Assembly (NCBI GenBank): GCA_028565635.1
Contig: JAOXYB010034662.1
Location: 1-14,035, forward strand
Length of the DNA stretch: 14,035 nucleotides
Source: Phoronis ovalis
Taxonomy: Eukaryota; Phoronida; Phoronidae
Direction: 5' to 3'
Made by a program: the position numbers and the translations under genes
Notes under the pieces: generated by a model
Database searches by the model: none
What the model was told of the DNA's origin: nothing
Seen by the model: only the letters and a program-made list of their open reading frames with translations
In this document: positions 1 to 14,035 of the stretch, in pieces
How the letters are laid out: every line of letters starts with the position of its first letter
Position numbering within the stretch: the stretch's first letter is position 1

Positions 1-341
1 GATCCTCATAAATGAGGAACTGCTTATATTTTGTTAACTAAAGATCTGGATTCTACTCAAGAAATTGTGGGATGTTTATTTGGAGAATAAATGTAAGGCT
101 GCTTTTCTTTGTGTATAAAAATTAATTTTAAAGTTCGTCCTCTAGCTATTATGTAAAGGTTTATATGGAGAGAATTCAAAAATGGGAAATGTTTTGCCAT
201 TCAAAATGTCTTTGAAATTACGTAAGGATGAGATTTTAGTATTAGAGAATTTAATGAAAGTGACTGTATGTGTGTATCTAACCCATTGAATGTTCTCCAC
301 GATCAAGCTCTGCACCGCACACTTTTATATCAGCATCGCTG

Positions 342-457
342 TTTTCTTAAATATTACTCGTAATTAACATTTTATAGGAGCATATTCCAACAGGAAGTGC
401 TTTTTTAAATATTGCTGGTAATCAACATTTTGTATGAGCATATTCCAAGAGGAAATA
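342..457. repeat. Tandem duplication, two 58-bp copies
   Basis: Units 342-399 and 400-457 align without gaps, with about 10 differences in 58 positions by eye (around 83% identity). Both contain the core gagcatattccaa. The divergence suggests an old local duplication inside an intron. Confidence 0.85.
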
Positions 458-747
458 TTTTACTAACAAAGCATGCCTTTTGAAGGTCAAGTTACAATTA
501 ACCCACTATTTATTAATTACCAGTACCTTTTTACAAGCAATTCTACTTATATTCCTTTTAAAAGACAATGAAAACAATTATTTAAAAATTTTTTGCTAAT
601 GAAATGTAATGAGCAATGACATAAATTTGATAACTATATATTTCTTTAATTTATTATTTTGATCAATAGAACTGTACGTACTTCTAAAACATATACACTA
701 ATTCATATTCATAATATCCAATTCCTTTCGCCAAATAGTCAATTTAA

Positions 748-833
748 GCAGCGTGATAGGATGATTCTCAAAATCATCCTGGCCCTTGTAATTTCAATAT
801 GTTTCACATTTTGAAATTACCTGAATGTTGCTG
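748..833. repeat. Nested inverted repeats forming two adjacent hairpins
   Basis: Hairpin 1 pairs aggatgatt (758-766) with aatcatcct (772-780). Hairpin 2 pairs gtaatttcaa (788-797) with ttgaaattac (811-820), a perfect 10-bp stem. An outer agcagc/gctgct pair (748-753 and 828-833) could close both into a three-way junction. The structure sits about 90 bp before the exon at 923. Confidence 0.7.
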
Positions 834-922
834 CTGTTGAAATGTGACCCAGCATGCTGTTTCTCTTATTGCGTTTGAAGTGCAGAAGTATGATAATATT
901 AAATGCAATTATTCGTTTGCAG

Positions 923-1046
923 ACGTAAAGCAGAAGAGGCTGCGTTATACCAGTCGTTAAAAGAAGCTAAACTTGCTGCTCAGGAACTTGAAAAAGAGAA
1001 AAAACGACAAGAAGAACAAAGGCATGTACAGTTAAGAAGGATCAAG
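923..1046 (+). CDS. SH2D4: SH2D4-like exon 1 of window: charged helical segment
   Basis: The acceptor is gtttgcag|acg at 922/923 and the donor aag|gtaact at 1046/1047. The first base completes a codon from an exon to the left, then 41 codons follow, of which only this frame is open. Residues 1-41 contain repeated Lys-Glu-Gln blocks such as ELEKEKKRQEEQ, typical of a long single helix or coiled coil. The following intron (1047-1521, phase 0) shows nothing else recognisable. Confidence 0.85.
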
Positions 1047-3818
1047 GTAACTTAATTATGTATAAATTATTATATTTTGTCAAGATTAAGCTAGCTCACA
1101 TAAAAGTGGAGCATGTGCGATCAGAAAAAGCATCGTTTTCAGGAGTGTTATTGTTAAATTTTGTAGTGAAAACTGTAAATTCTAAGATTTGACCAAATAT
1201 TTGACTTCTAATAACAATCCTCCCTCAACAAAAAATAAACATTTTTGAAAAGATTCCTGTATACACCTCTGCAGTATTCTAGGAATGAAGACTCTTAGAA
1301 TACAAGGTTCTCTGATAGTTCAGTACCAGGTCTGCGTCAGTTATTTAAACAACATACTTATTGGTGCTGCAGTAAGGCGATCAAATTACTCAACGTCATA
1401 CATAAAATTGCATGCATTTTTCAAAGAGGCAGTTTATCAACATTGTAGAACTTTGAAGTAGCATTTGACTATGTCCTCTTGTCTTTAAGTATTTTAATAC
1501 TTGAGTTGTCATAACTATTAGGAACAAGAATCCAGGAAATCAGAAGAACGCTTGAGTCGGTTACGTGATAAAAGAACAAGTGAAATTTATATGTCTTTCA
1601 AAGAAAGAAAAAGCTTGTTTGAGAAAACGGCAGAAGAAAGTAGTAAGAAAATGGAAAAAGAGTGGGAGGAACAAGGTTTGTGAAACAATTTACCTGGCAA
1701 TAGTAGAAAGGATTATATTTATTCAAGTTGACACTGTCCCTTGAACAGTATCCCTCCTTAACTTGCCTTTGACAAAATCTGTTTAATTTGTAATTTAGTC
1801 ATTCCGCACTCCTAACATGTCTCGCAGCACCACCTACCATTATTCATACTGTAACAGTTATATAACTGAGTAACAAAATCCCCTTTATTAGGCAAGAGCA
1901 ATTAACTCATCAAGATGGTAGTACATTTCTTGGGGAGACACTTACTTGTCTCTAGTTTTGTTTTGTTGGGAATTAATGCATTCAGGTAAAAATGTTTGAA
2001 CCCGCACTTGACGTCCTGGATACTAACATATTATAACTTTTACAAATTTTCCCCAGCCACTTTGTTCTAGTGACCATTGTCTTGTGACATGGAGATGTCA
2101 TAGCTTGGTTTTGATATATTAAACTTGTTTTCCATTTGCGAGATTTTAAATTGTTATATCTACAGAAAAAAAATCCAAAGCTGCCGAGGCTGAAATCCGT
2201 GCTATAGCTCGTCGAGCACGAGAAGAGCACAGGCAATCAAGTATGAACCTGAAGACGGCCAGTAAGGTGATTGGAGCATTACAAAGACTCAGCACAGATG
2301 CATCAGCACCTCCCATTCCACAAAAGTAAGTCTTTATATTTGCTAAACGTTTTATGTTTGTAACAGGTGAAACATAGTAACAGATTAGCATGTACTGTTG
2401 AGTGAACTCCGTTGATTTTGCAATTTACAATGGGTTGTAGTTGAGCAATTCCCGGGTTGCACATGCTCTCATGATTCATTCACAAAAAGTGGAGAATTGT
2501 GGGACTGGGTTAACTTCATTGCGCCAACTGATGCATGCAAGTGGTCTATTAACACAGTTCTAAATTGTACAAAGAACAACAAACTTTCGATTGTTGTACA
2601 AAGACTGGCTGGCTGGAATCATCACCATTCAAACAAGCGACTAAATATATACGGACTTGATGAATGAAAAATATGCAACCGAATTAATTACAGACATTTT
2701 ACAACTTTCCTCTGTGAAATTGATTGAAGTTGTTTTAACATAATTGTCTTTAACATTTTTGCAGAGAGTCAAATGAATATGATTTAATACTGTATTTGTC
2801 TATGTACTTTCTTGCACGAAATCAAATCATATGATATAAGTTCTCCATTTTTGCTTTTTTGTCAGATTGTCTACTAAGAAGCGTCCTCCGAGACCGCCAA
2901 ATCGACAGGCCATTATTGAGTGGTTCAATGAAGAAGAAAAGACTCGTGACGCTGGACTTGAACCTAAGTCAACTAATGTTAGTCCATGGTTTCATGGTTA
3001 GTAAATGAATAAATCTTAATAATTATGCTGACTTTTGTTATGAGCTAGAGATATGTAGCTTAGTAAAGTAAATTTGATTATAGTAGTTATTGATCATCTT
3101 GTTATTTCTAGTTCCAAGTCAACTACAGAACATGAAATTTTGAAAAGTTATTCAATAAAAATGTTAGCTGCATAACTATAATTGTAATCTTATGTCTTTG
3201 TTCTAGGTATTATCTCTAGAATAGAAGCAGAAAATATTTTGAGCAATAAAAAAGTTGGAACATTCCTGGTTAGAGTTAGTGAACGAGTGTGGGGTTATAC
3301 GATATCTTACAAAGCAGATGACAGATGCAAACACTTCCTTATAGACACATCTGATGGAAGTTATCAGTTCTTTGGAACCAATCAGATAGCTCATGCCAAA
3401 TTAAATGATTTGATAAGTTTTCACAAGGTAAAGTTTATGCGATCCATTCTAGTTTAATTGTATATGTTGATCAGTATTACAATTTAGGGACTTTATATAT
3501 CTGTGAATAAAAGAGGCAGGATATTGTGCAGTCTGTTTACCATTTTGAGCAAAAGTATGATTAAACTCTATGTGGAACCAGAGACATTGAGAGACGTAAT
3601 TGTAGCAAACAATTCTCCAGATAGTTGATGCAATATAATTCTATATCATTAATTCTGTTTTATTGACATTCCTAAATTGAACATATTATTTATTTCAGGG
3701 TAAACCTATTTCTGGTGCAGGTCAGGAATTGTTGTTATTTCCTTGTGGTCAAGAAGGAGACCCACCTGATTACCATGATCTGTTTCCAAATCTGCAATCA
3801 CATTCAACTTATTTATAG
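923..3818 (+). CDS. SH2D4: SH2D4A/B-like SH2 domain adaptor, C-terminal 302 residues (six exons, 5' partial)
   Basis: Gene-level entry for join(923..1046, 1522..1675, 2166..2325, 2866..2996, 3207..3427, 3699..3818). The six exons join in one open frame (intron phases 0,1,2,1,0) of 302 visible residues plus TAG. The visible order is a Lys/Glu/Arg-rich helical region (about 1-125), a proline patch RPPRPP (152-157), a linker AIIEWFNEEE, then an SH2 domain beginning WFHG (187-190) with FLVR (Arg 212) and KHFLID (His 232) and ending PCGQ..PDYHDLF. From knowledge of the family, the helical KSKAA segment, the WF-EE linker, FLIRVSER, GY-SY, CKHFLIDAS and PCGQ..PDY..LF match vertebrate SH2D4A (454 aa) and SH2D4B in order, so roughly 150 N-terminal residues are upstream of the window. 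SH2D4 proteins are cytoplasmic adaptors that bind phosphotyrosine; SH2D4A has been linked to T-cell and EGFR-pathway signalling. Family assignment is firm; A versus B is not decidable and may predate the duplication. Confidence 0.92.
1522..1675 (+). CDS. SH2D4: SH2D4-like exon 2 of window: charged helical segment
   Basis: The acceptor is aactattag|gaa. The donor caag|gtttgt at 1676 departs from consensus but is the only one that keeps the frame into the next exon. It encodes residues 42-92, again rich in Glu, Lys and Arg with heptad-like spacing, ending EKEWEEQ. The trailing g pairs with the next exon (phase 1). Conservation is expected to be low here, so the assignment rests on the continuous frame, the splice sites and position. 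Confidence 0.84.
2166..2325 (+). CDS. SH2D4: SH2D4-like exon 3 of window: KSKAAEAE segment and linker
   Basis: The acceptor is atctacag|aaa and the donor aaaa|gtaagt. It encodes residues 94-145 plus the split codons 93 and 146. The KSKAAEAE...ARRAREEHR portion corresponds to the KSKAADEKRR...KQAREDYKR part of vertebrate SH2D4A, which anchors the gene identity outside the SH2 domain. It ends in a proline-containing stretch, APPIPQK, entering the proline-rich linker. The flanking introns 1676-2165 and 2326-2865 contain no clear additional exon. Confidence 0.88.
2866..2996 (+). CDS. SH2D4: SH2D4-like exon 4 of window: proline patch and start of SH2 domain
   Basis: The acceptor is tttttgtcag|att after a T-rich tract and the donor catg|gttagt. 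It encodes residues 147-189: RPPRPP, a possible SH3 ligand, then AIIEWFNEEEK and PWFH, where the SH2 domain opens with its conserved Trp (187). Vertebrate SH2D4A has the same order (PERPPLPP, IIRWFKEE, PWFHG). The intron after it splits the Gly codon of WFHG (phase 1) and is only 210 bp. Confidence 0.94.
3207..3427 (+). CDS. SH2D4: SH2D4-like exon 5 of window: core of SH2 domain
   Basis: The acceptor is tttgttctag|gta and the donor cacaag|gtaaag, phase 0. Residues 191-263 hold the phosphotyrosine pocket: GTFLVRVSER with the invariant beta-B Arg (212), GYTISY, and CKHFLIDTSDG with the beta-D His (232). The alpha-B region HAKLNDLISFHK follows. All key pTyr-contact residues are present, so the domain should bind. 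Reading through the donor would add only eight residues before a stop. Confidence 0.96.
3699..3818 (+). CDS. SH2D4: SH2D4-like terminal coding exon
   Basis: The acceptor is tatttcag|ggt at 3698/3699. It encodes residues 264-302 and TAG at 3816-3818. ELLLFPCGQEGDPPDYHDLF matches the family C-terminus (LLLYPCGQ..PDYLELF). The vertebrate proteins end there, whereas this one has a further PNLQSHSTYL tail. No donor is apparent in the exon before the stop. Confidence 0.94.
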   Translation, partial: GKPISGAGQELLLFPCGQEGDPPDYHDLFPNLQSHSTYL

Positions 3819-4192
3819 TCTGTAATAACAATGATTAACAATTAATTCAAATGGTCAAGGTTGTTAATGCTCATTTTATATTTGCATTGAGGTCTGTGAT
3901 GAGGTTCTTATATGCTTTCATTGGATTTACTTTAATATATATTAATTTTTCTTCAAATGCTACATTCCCTATTTTGTGAAAGTGGTTTAGATTTTCAGGT
4001 TCTGGTAACTGCTAAAGTAAAAAATGAGCATATTTATGCAACCGTTCATTCGATTTTCAAAAGAAAATCAACAGTATGTAAGTATTAATAGTTTGTTAAT
4101 AATCTGAGTTGTGTATATTGCACATGGGTTGCTTAATCTGAACCAGTAACGATCTTAGGGTTTTTAAAGAAAGTAATTTTAGCCATTTATAT

Positions 4193-4198
4193 AATAAA
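4193..4198 (+). terminator. Alternative polyadenylation signal AATAAA
   Basis: Canonical hexamer about 375 bp after the SH2D4-like stop. It may define a short 3' UTR isoform. Such hexamers occur by chance in AT-rich DNA, so this is weak without transcript data. Confidence 0.3.
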
Positions 4199-5082
4199 AT
4201 GACATTAAACAGCTCTTAAACACAAGCATACTGGAGATTTTCTTTTTGACGTCAGATGAATGGTTGTGAAGATAATTCAATCCAAATATTTTGCTCGTTA
4301 TTTGTTACCAAAATGTAATCTTAAACATCATTTACACATAATGTTTCGGTGTAGGTTTTCCCTGCTCAGCAAATTGATACCCAAGATATTAGATTGCTAG
4401 ATCAGCTGCATAGAACATAATTATTTCAATATATGTAATGGGATGTTGATTTGAAACAGGCTGGGTGTAATTTTACAAGTGATACCAAAGAGCCTTTTGC
4501 TCAAGAATACACGTTGTTGTCATCACCCTGTCGACTTCACCAGCACTCAGGCATTGGCAGAATGCTTTCAAATGTGATTTTAACTGCAACTCCATCTCTT
4601 GGCCATGGAAATACTGTTGTATTTTGATTCAGTATCCTGAATTTGCTGTGTTACAACTCATCTCTTATAAACATTTGAAACAGTATTGTTGTGTATTGAA
4701 CAATGTGATCTTGGGTCAGTTGATGCCAACAAAGTATACAATCTTGAGACTTCCTCTTGTGAATCGTGTTTTTAGCAAACGGAAAATTAGTTGGGAGCTC
4801 AGAGCACTATTAGTTAATGTTTTAGATATTTTATGGGCTTGCATGTACCATACGTATGTTAATTTTTAAAAATAATTATCCAGTAGTAAGGATGTTGAAT
4901 AATCTCAAATATAATCTCTCAAGGGAATATACAAATAACTACGATGTAAAATGTTGGAATATTTTGAGTAACAATCATATTATAATTTATCATAAAAAAA
5001 ATTATTGTTGTCAACTGCTGTTGCCATATTTTTCTATAAATTTCAAAAGAAAGGATGTTCTAGCAAATTGTCATAACGTTGA

Positions 5083-5088
5083 AATAAA
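5083..5088 (+). terminator. Candidate polyadenylation signal AATAAA (SH2D4-like)
   Basis: Canonical AATAAA about 1.27 kb after the stop codon, followed within about 45 bp by a T-rich element (5131-5137) that could serve as the downstream element. Cleavage would be expected roughly 10-30 bp after the hexamer. Confidence 0.55.
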
Positions 5089-5134
5089 GAACTAAAATTG
5101 ACTAACTTCAAATATTGTTTTAAAAATATGTTTT

Positions 5135-5140
5135 TTTATT
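5135..5140 (-). terminator. Candidate polyadenylation signal AATAAA (CDKL2-like, minus strand)
   Basis: TTTATT on the + strand reads AATAAA on the minus strand. It lies 46 bp beyond the + strand hexamer at 5083-5088, pointing the other way, as expected for tail-to-tail genes. Using it implies a CDKL2-like 3' UTR of about 3.3 kb, or a spliced one. Other minus-strand hexamers nearer the coding region (ATTAAA at 8352-8357 and 8251-8256, AATAAA at 7668-7673) are alternatives. Confidence 0.4.
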
Positions 5141-6234
5141 CAAGTAATGCATGAACATAAATTCATACAATCAATTCAACAGCATATACATTGGACACAT
5201 TATATACTGTTCTACAGAATAATACTTGTTGCTGTTTTTGTCAAATTGGTATTAAATAGAATCGCTAAATTTGTTAACTACACACATTTTAAATAGGAGA
5301 GACAACTTGTGAGGCAAATAAATATTAGTTATATGCACAGGGTACAAATACCTTCATAGAAAAGAATTTGTTTAGATTATACAAAATTGGTACTGGTAAT
5401 TAAGCAGTATAAAACCAAAAAAAATATCAGTGCAAATTAAAAGTTTTAAATGTACTTGGTGACTCCATAGGTCACGAACATAAATGTTTCAGAAATTAGG
5501 TACTTTGTGAATGAACAATCACACAGTTCTCCATACTCTTACGATTCATCCACAAAATTCAACATTTCGGAAAGATTGGGTTTTACCAGTAGCACCAGCA
5601 TGTAGAAAGGCTATTGTAATTGTAGTTTGTTCAAATTTAGAGCTTCACATTTTGAATTTTAAATATTGTTCACAGATTAACTGACAGTATTCTTATTACC
5701 AGTACCAGATATATAAAATTGTTGTAGGTAGAACCCGATCCTACCTCATTATTATATAATTAACACAAAACAGTTGTGTGATGTCGTCACAACTGGCCTC
5801 ATTCATTCTTTGTATAAGTACAGAGCAAAAATTCCCTTGTGGATATTCATAGACAAAGTTAAAAAATTTAAATATCACAACCTTAGAAATATTATGGAGA
5901 GAATATCATAAAATGTATAAAATATTTGATTCATTCCCTGTCCTGAACATTTTCAAACTTGAGGGACCTTCAAAACTGTACAACACCACATTTCAGTCAT
6001 ATTAAACTAACGCTTTTTCTTGTAAAACTTGGCATTTCATGAGACCATTTGATGTCGTCACGACCAGCTTGTGACATGTAACCATGCAGTACATCTTTAC
6101 TCAGATATGGGAGAAATACTTTAAACTGCCTCAGGATGTACAGAGTATGTTTTGCTGGCAGAACTTCATGCCAAAATAAAATGTTATACGTTAAATCTGG
6201 CAAGTACTATAGCAAACAAAATGATTGTACCAAC

Positions 6235-6422
6235 TTAGGGCTGTTCCAGTAAAAAAAGTGGGGGAGGGGGGGGAAGGCACTTTCATTTTATACCCACCAC
6301 CCATAATTTTTAATTAGCTTGTAATGCAACCACCCATAATTCTGAACACAACCACCCACAATTTTTTATTTCAACTGCCTTCCCCCCCCCCTCCCCCACT
6401 TTTTTTACTGGAACAGCCCTTA
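6235..6422. mobile_element. 182-bp MITE, PIF/Harbinger (Tourist)-like, with TTA target duplication
   Basis: The element occupies 6238-6419, flanked by TTA on both sides (6235-6237 and 6420-6422). Its terminal inverted repeats, 6238-6279 and 6376-6419, begin gggctgttccag and match perfectly apart from a homopolymer length difference (8 G on the left, 10 C on the right). Inside are three copies of ccaccca(t/c)aatt at 6297-6308, 6330-6341 and 6352-6363. There is no coding capacity, so it must be mobilised in trans. A 3-bp TTA/TAA target duplication with GGG-starting ends is the hallmark of PIF/Harbinger and Tourist elements. Near-identical arms suggest a recent insertion or structural constraint. 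Confidence 0.88.
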
Positions 6423-7498
6423 CCTAAACAGCAATAGCCTACAGACTGTTGCTACTGTACATTGAGCACTTAGTGGGGCGCATTGTTTGATACTTGATTC
6501 TAATTATAATGACACAAAACAATTTTGCTTGTGATACACAAGATCACTTTTTCCAGTACAAAATATTTTCAGCAGATATCTATCAAGAATTCTAAATTCA
6601 TAAGCTTGAGTTTATTAATTGTATTCATCAGGAACAAATGTTTTACTTTTGAAATATTAATTAAAAATAATGGTGTCTTTTCATGAATAATAATCTAGAT
6701 AGTTTCAAGCATAAACTGCATAATTATAAAAGCATAAATTAATTTAATTCTTTCCTTTCATGCTAAGAAACTCTCTTGCTCTATATCATATTAACCAATC
6801 CTGGGTGTCGAGCCTATCAACGCCAAAGTTTTTCTGATTGGTAAATACTAACTGGCAGACGTAACAAAAAACAGAGTTCAAAACTCCAAGTTGAAGAATA
6901 TTATAAAATAGGGTAGAACTACTTTTTGAAACGCAAAGGTGCCTATTTTCACGCTATCACATAGGTACACATTAAGATACAAACAAGCACACAATATCTG
7001 TTATACAAGATTATACATGCATTTAGACTTTGTCTAACATTATTAACATTTCACAGAACTGAAAGGTATATGCAACAATTTTGATTTGCAAGTCTAAAAA
7101 AAATAATACTTCATATCATAATAATTTAACTCAAATGTCTTGGTTACTTACAATGACCTCAAAGTTATATACATCACTGATTTTGGGTGAGCTTCAGATT
7201 TATTTATTTTCCACATTGTCAAAATAGTTCTCCTCATGCAGGTCCTTTTGTCACTTGTAAATCATTATCTTATTTCCTGTTTACATGCCAGCACCTTCAA
7301 TCACAGTGTAATCATCCAAATTTTAAACTATTGTGCTGTCTTGGTCTTTCATTAAAGTTCAATGAAGCACAAAGTTTAGTGCAAGACATTTACAATCTTT
7401 TATAAATAGAAAAGCTTGCCAAAATATTTTTGCTTATTACTGTCTTTTTCAGTAGAGTATTTCAGAAGCACTTATATATACATATATGTCTTGAGCAC

Positions 7499-7950
7499 AC
7501 TTCACCAATCACAGCCAGCCACATGCTTGTGACGGAAGCACCCATCGAGTCTGTTCCCCATAATGTCTGTTCCCCACACGAGTCTGGCTGGCTGGCAAAC
7601 CTTAAACAGTTCATCCAGCTGGTAATGGGGAACAGATCTAATTCCCCAAGTCAACACCACTAAGTGATTTATTTAAGCGCGAAACCCCATAAAACAACAT
7701 CTTTTTTGGCAAATTTCAGCTGGCAGATAGAGTTCCTCTGCATTTTTAGCTGGCTGGTGAATTTAAAAAAAATCAGCTTGCTGGTGAGTGGGGAACAGAG
7801 GTGGCCTTCCAAGCTACATTACCAAATGGTTTATCTAAGTATGAAACATGTAAAAAAATATGTTGGTGTACTACATAAAGCCATAAAAAATTATCCTCAT
7901 TGGGTGCTTCTGTTGTGACTTCACCAATCACAGCCAGCCACATGCTTGTG
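7499..7950. repeat. Composite repeat with 33-bp direct repeats and internal inverted/tandem repeats
   Basis: Exact 33-bp direct repeats lie at 7499-7531 and 7918-7950 (core caccaatcacagccagcc). Just inside them is an inverted pair, gaagcaccca (7535-7544) and tgggtgcttc (7901-7910). Deeper inside, ctgttccccac (7567-7577) is inverted relative to gtggggaacag (7788-7798). A degenerate tandem duplication with a period near 163 bp (ggggaacag at 7627 and 7790) covers about 7600-7860, together with several ctggctgg-type motifs. It looks like a decayed non-autonomous repetitive element; the family is not recognised. Confidence 0.7.
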
Positions 7951-8467
7951 TCATACAGATGGCAGGTTATTGTTATCACCATTCTCTTCCTACAATTCAA
8001 AAAAGAAAGTTAACTATAGTATTAAATTACATCCACTTGAAGGGATTATATGTTCTACAGCATTTAACAGCTTATAACATGTACATTGTAATGTGATTTA
8101 TAGTATTATAATCTGCTTGTTTACACATATTTCATATTGATTCTTGTTTACCACTTCCATTCCCCCAAAAAAATATCCAGTTGATGGCTAATGTTCAGTT
8201 AACATCAAGAGATTATAAATCTGTCAAATACTGTTCAGTATACTATGTACTTTAATAAATAACAATCTCATGTAATTTCAGATAACAAAAACTACACAAA
8301 GTTTTAAAAACAACTTTGTTTTAATTGTTATAAAAAAATGTTAATGTGCATTTTAATTGAATTATTAAATTAAAGATGAAACTGCTGTGGTATATCTGGC
8401 AAAGCTGCTGTAGATTTCAAAACTGGAAGCAACAAGCTTGTGACATGTACATAGAAAAGAACTTACT

Positions 8468-14035
<5,568 letters not shown>

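Larger units (their letters stand above)
1..922 (+). other. SH2D4: Intron upstream of first visible SH2D4-like exon
   Basis: AT-rich sequence with stops in all frames. I looked for the expected N-terminal SH2D4 segment (Trp-rich VWVWVMGEH-type) and did not find it, so the first visible exon is preceded by at least 0.9 kb of intron. It contains a 58-bp tandem duplication (342-457) and a nested inverted-repeat structure (748-833), listed separately. Confidence 0.7.
3819..5105 (+). other. SH2D4: 3' UTR of the SH2D4-like gene (3' end approximate)
   Basis: After TAG at 3818 the frame stays broken and no conserved domain appears. The UTR is inferred to run to just past AATAAA at 5083-5088; an earlier AATAAA at 4193-4198 could give a shorter form. 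Two overlapping open stretches at 4624-4869 and 4856-5095 have AT-driven composition and no recognisable family, and are not called genes. The 4460-4627 stretch is more coding-like and is listed under findings. Confidence 0.55.
5141..8467 (-). other. Presumed 3' UTR / spacer downstream of the CDKL2-like coding region
   Basis: About 3.3 kb without convincing coding sequence on either strand; open stretches of 60-84 codons here are ATG-initiated runs with no recognisable domain, and several lie across repeats. It contains the MITE at 6238-6419 and the composite repeat at 7499-7950. Whether it is transcribed as CDKL2-like 3' UTR depends on which minus-strand polyadenylation signal is used, which sequence alone cannot decide. 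Confidence 0.45.

Noticed and set aside
1-4. GATC at the first base as a cloning-site boundary
   Set aside because: A 4-base match is expected by chance once in about 256 positions; no vector sequence is visible.
2440-2560. Possible relatedness of 2440-2560 to 5500-5590 (shared gattcat.cacaaaa and tgggtt)
   Set aside because: Only about 20 bp align well; the rest needs many gaps, so it is not separable from chance by eye.
4355-4420. Possible 22-codon exon after gtgtag at 4354
   Set aside because: Too short, poor polypyrimidine tract, no conserved sequence.
4624-5095. Two overlapping + strand open frames (81 and 79 codons) as possible small genes
   Set aside because: Composition is Asn/Ile/Tyr/Lys-driven by AT richness, no domain is recognised, and they lie in the expected 3' UTR.
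7430-8000. Open frames on both strands of 75-84 codons as possible genes
   Set aside because: They run across the composite repeat and reflect its sequence; no conserved motif and no plausible splice context.
6066-8449. 15-bp match agcttgtgacatgta at 6066-6080 and 8435-8449
   Set aside because: An isolated 15-mer match in 14 kb of biased sequence is not strongly unexpected, and the flanks do not align.

Overview
The window is AT-rich animal nuclear DNA with spliced protein-coding genes. All recognisable coding sequence is in short exons (about 40-250 bp) bounded by GT..AG introns of roughly 0.2-1.2 kb, and both genes belong to metazoan signalling families. No bacterial-type gene, rRNA, tRNA or CRISPR array is visible. 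Moderate intron size, SH2D4 and CDKL2 orthologues and a compact MITE suggest an invertebrate animal; the phylum cannot be fixed from this sequence alone.

Layout. On the + strand, six exons between 923 and 3818 encode the C-terminal ~302 residues of an SH2D4A/SH2D4B-like adaptor: a charged, probably coiled-coil region, a proline-rich patch and a complete C-terminal SH2 domain. The N-terminal ~150 residues expected for the family lie upstream of the window. A 3' UTR of about 1.3 kb probably runs to an AATAAA at 5083-5088. On the - strand, eight exons between 13772 and 8468 encode the C-terminal ~368 residues of a CDKL2-like cyclin-dependent-kinase-like kinase: the end of the kinase lobe (subdomains IX-XI), a basic linker and a long low-complexity tail. 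The catalytic N-lobe and activation-loop exons lie beyond the right edge.

The genes are tail to tail. The long stretch 5.1-8.5 kb has no convincing coding sequence and is read as CDKL2-like 3' UTR and/or spacer. It carries a 182-bp MITE (6238-6419) with near-perfect 42/44-bp terminal inverted repeats and a TTA duplication (PIF/Harbinger-Tourist type), and a composite repeat (7499-7950) with exact 33-bp direct repeats, inverted repeats and a degenerate ~163-bp tandem duplication. Opposing AATAAA signals at 5083-5088 (+) and 5135-5140 (-) suggest that the two transcripts end within tens of bases of each other or overlap.

Nothing indicates that the two proteins work together: one is a phosphotyrosine-binding adaptor, the other a Ser/Thr kinase. 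No defence-type or otherwise clearly new multi-gene system was found. The most interesting items are the MITE, the composite repeat, a stop codon placed one base before a perfect splice donor at the end of the CDKL2-like coding region, a coding-like stretch within the SH2D4-like 3' UTR, and the convergent 3' ends.
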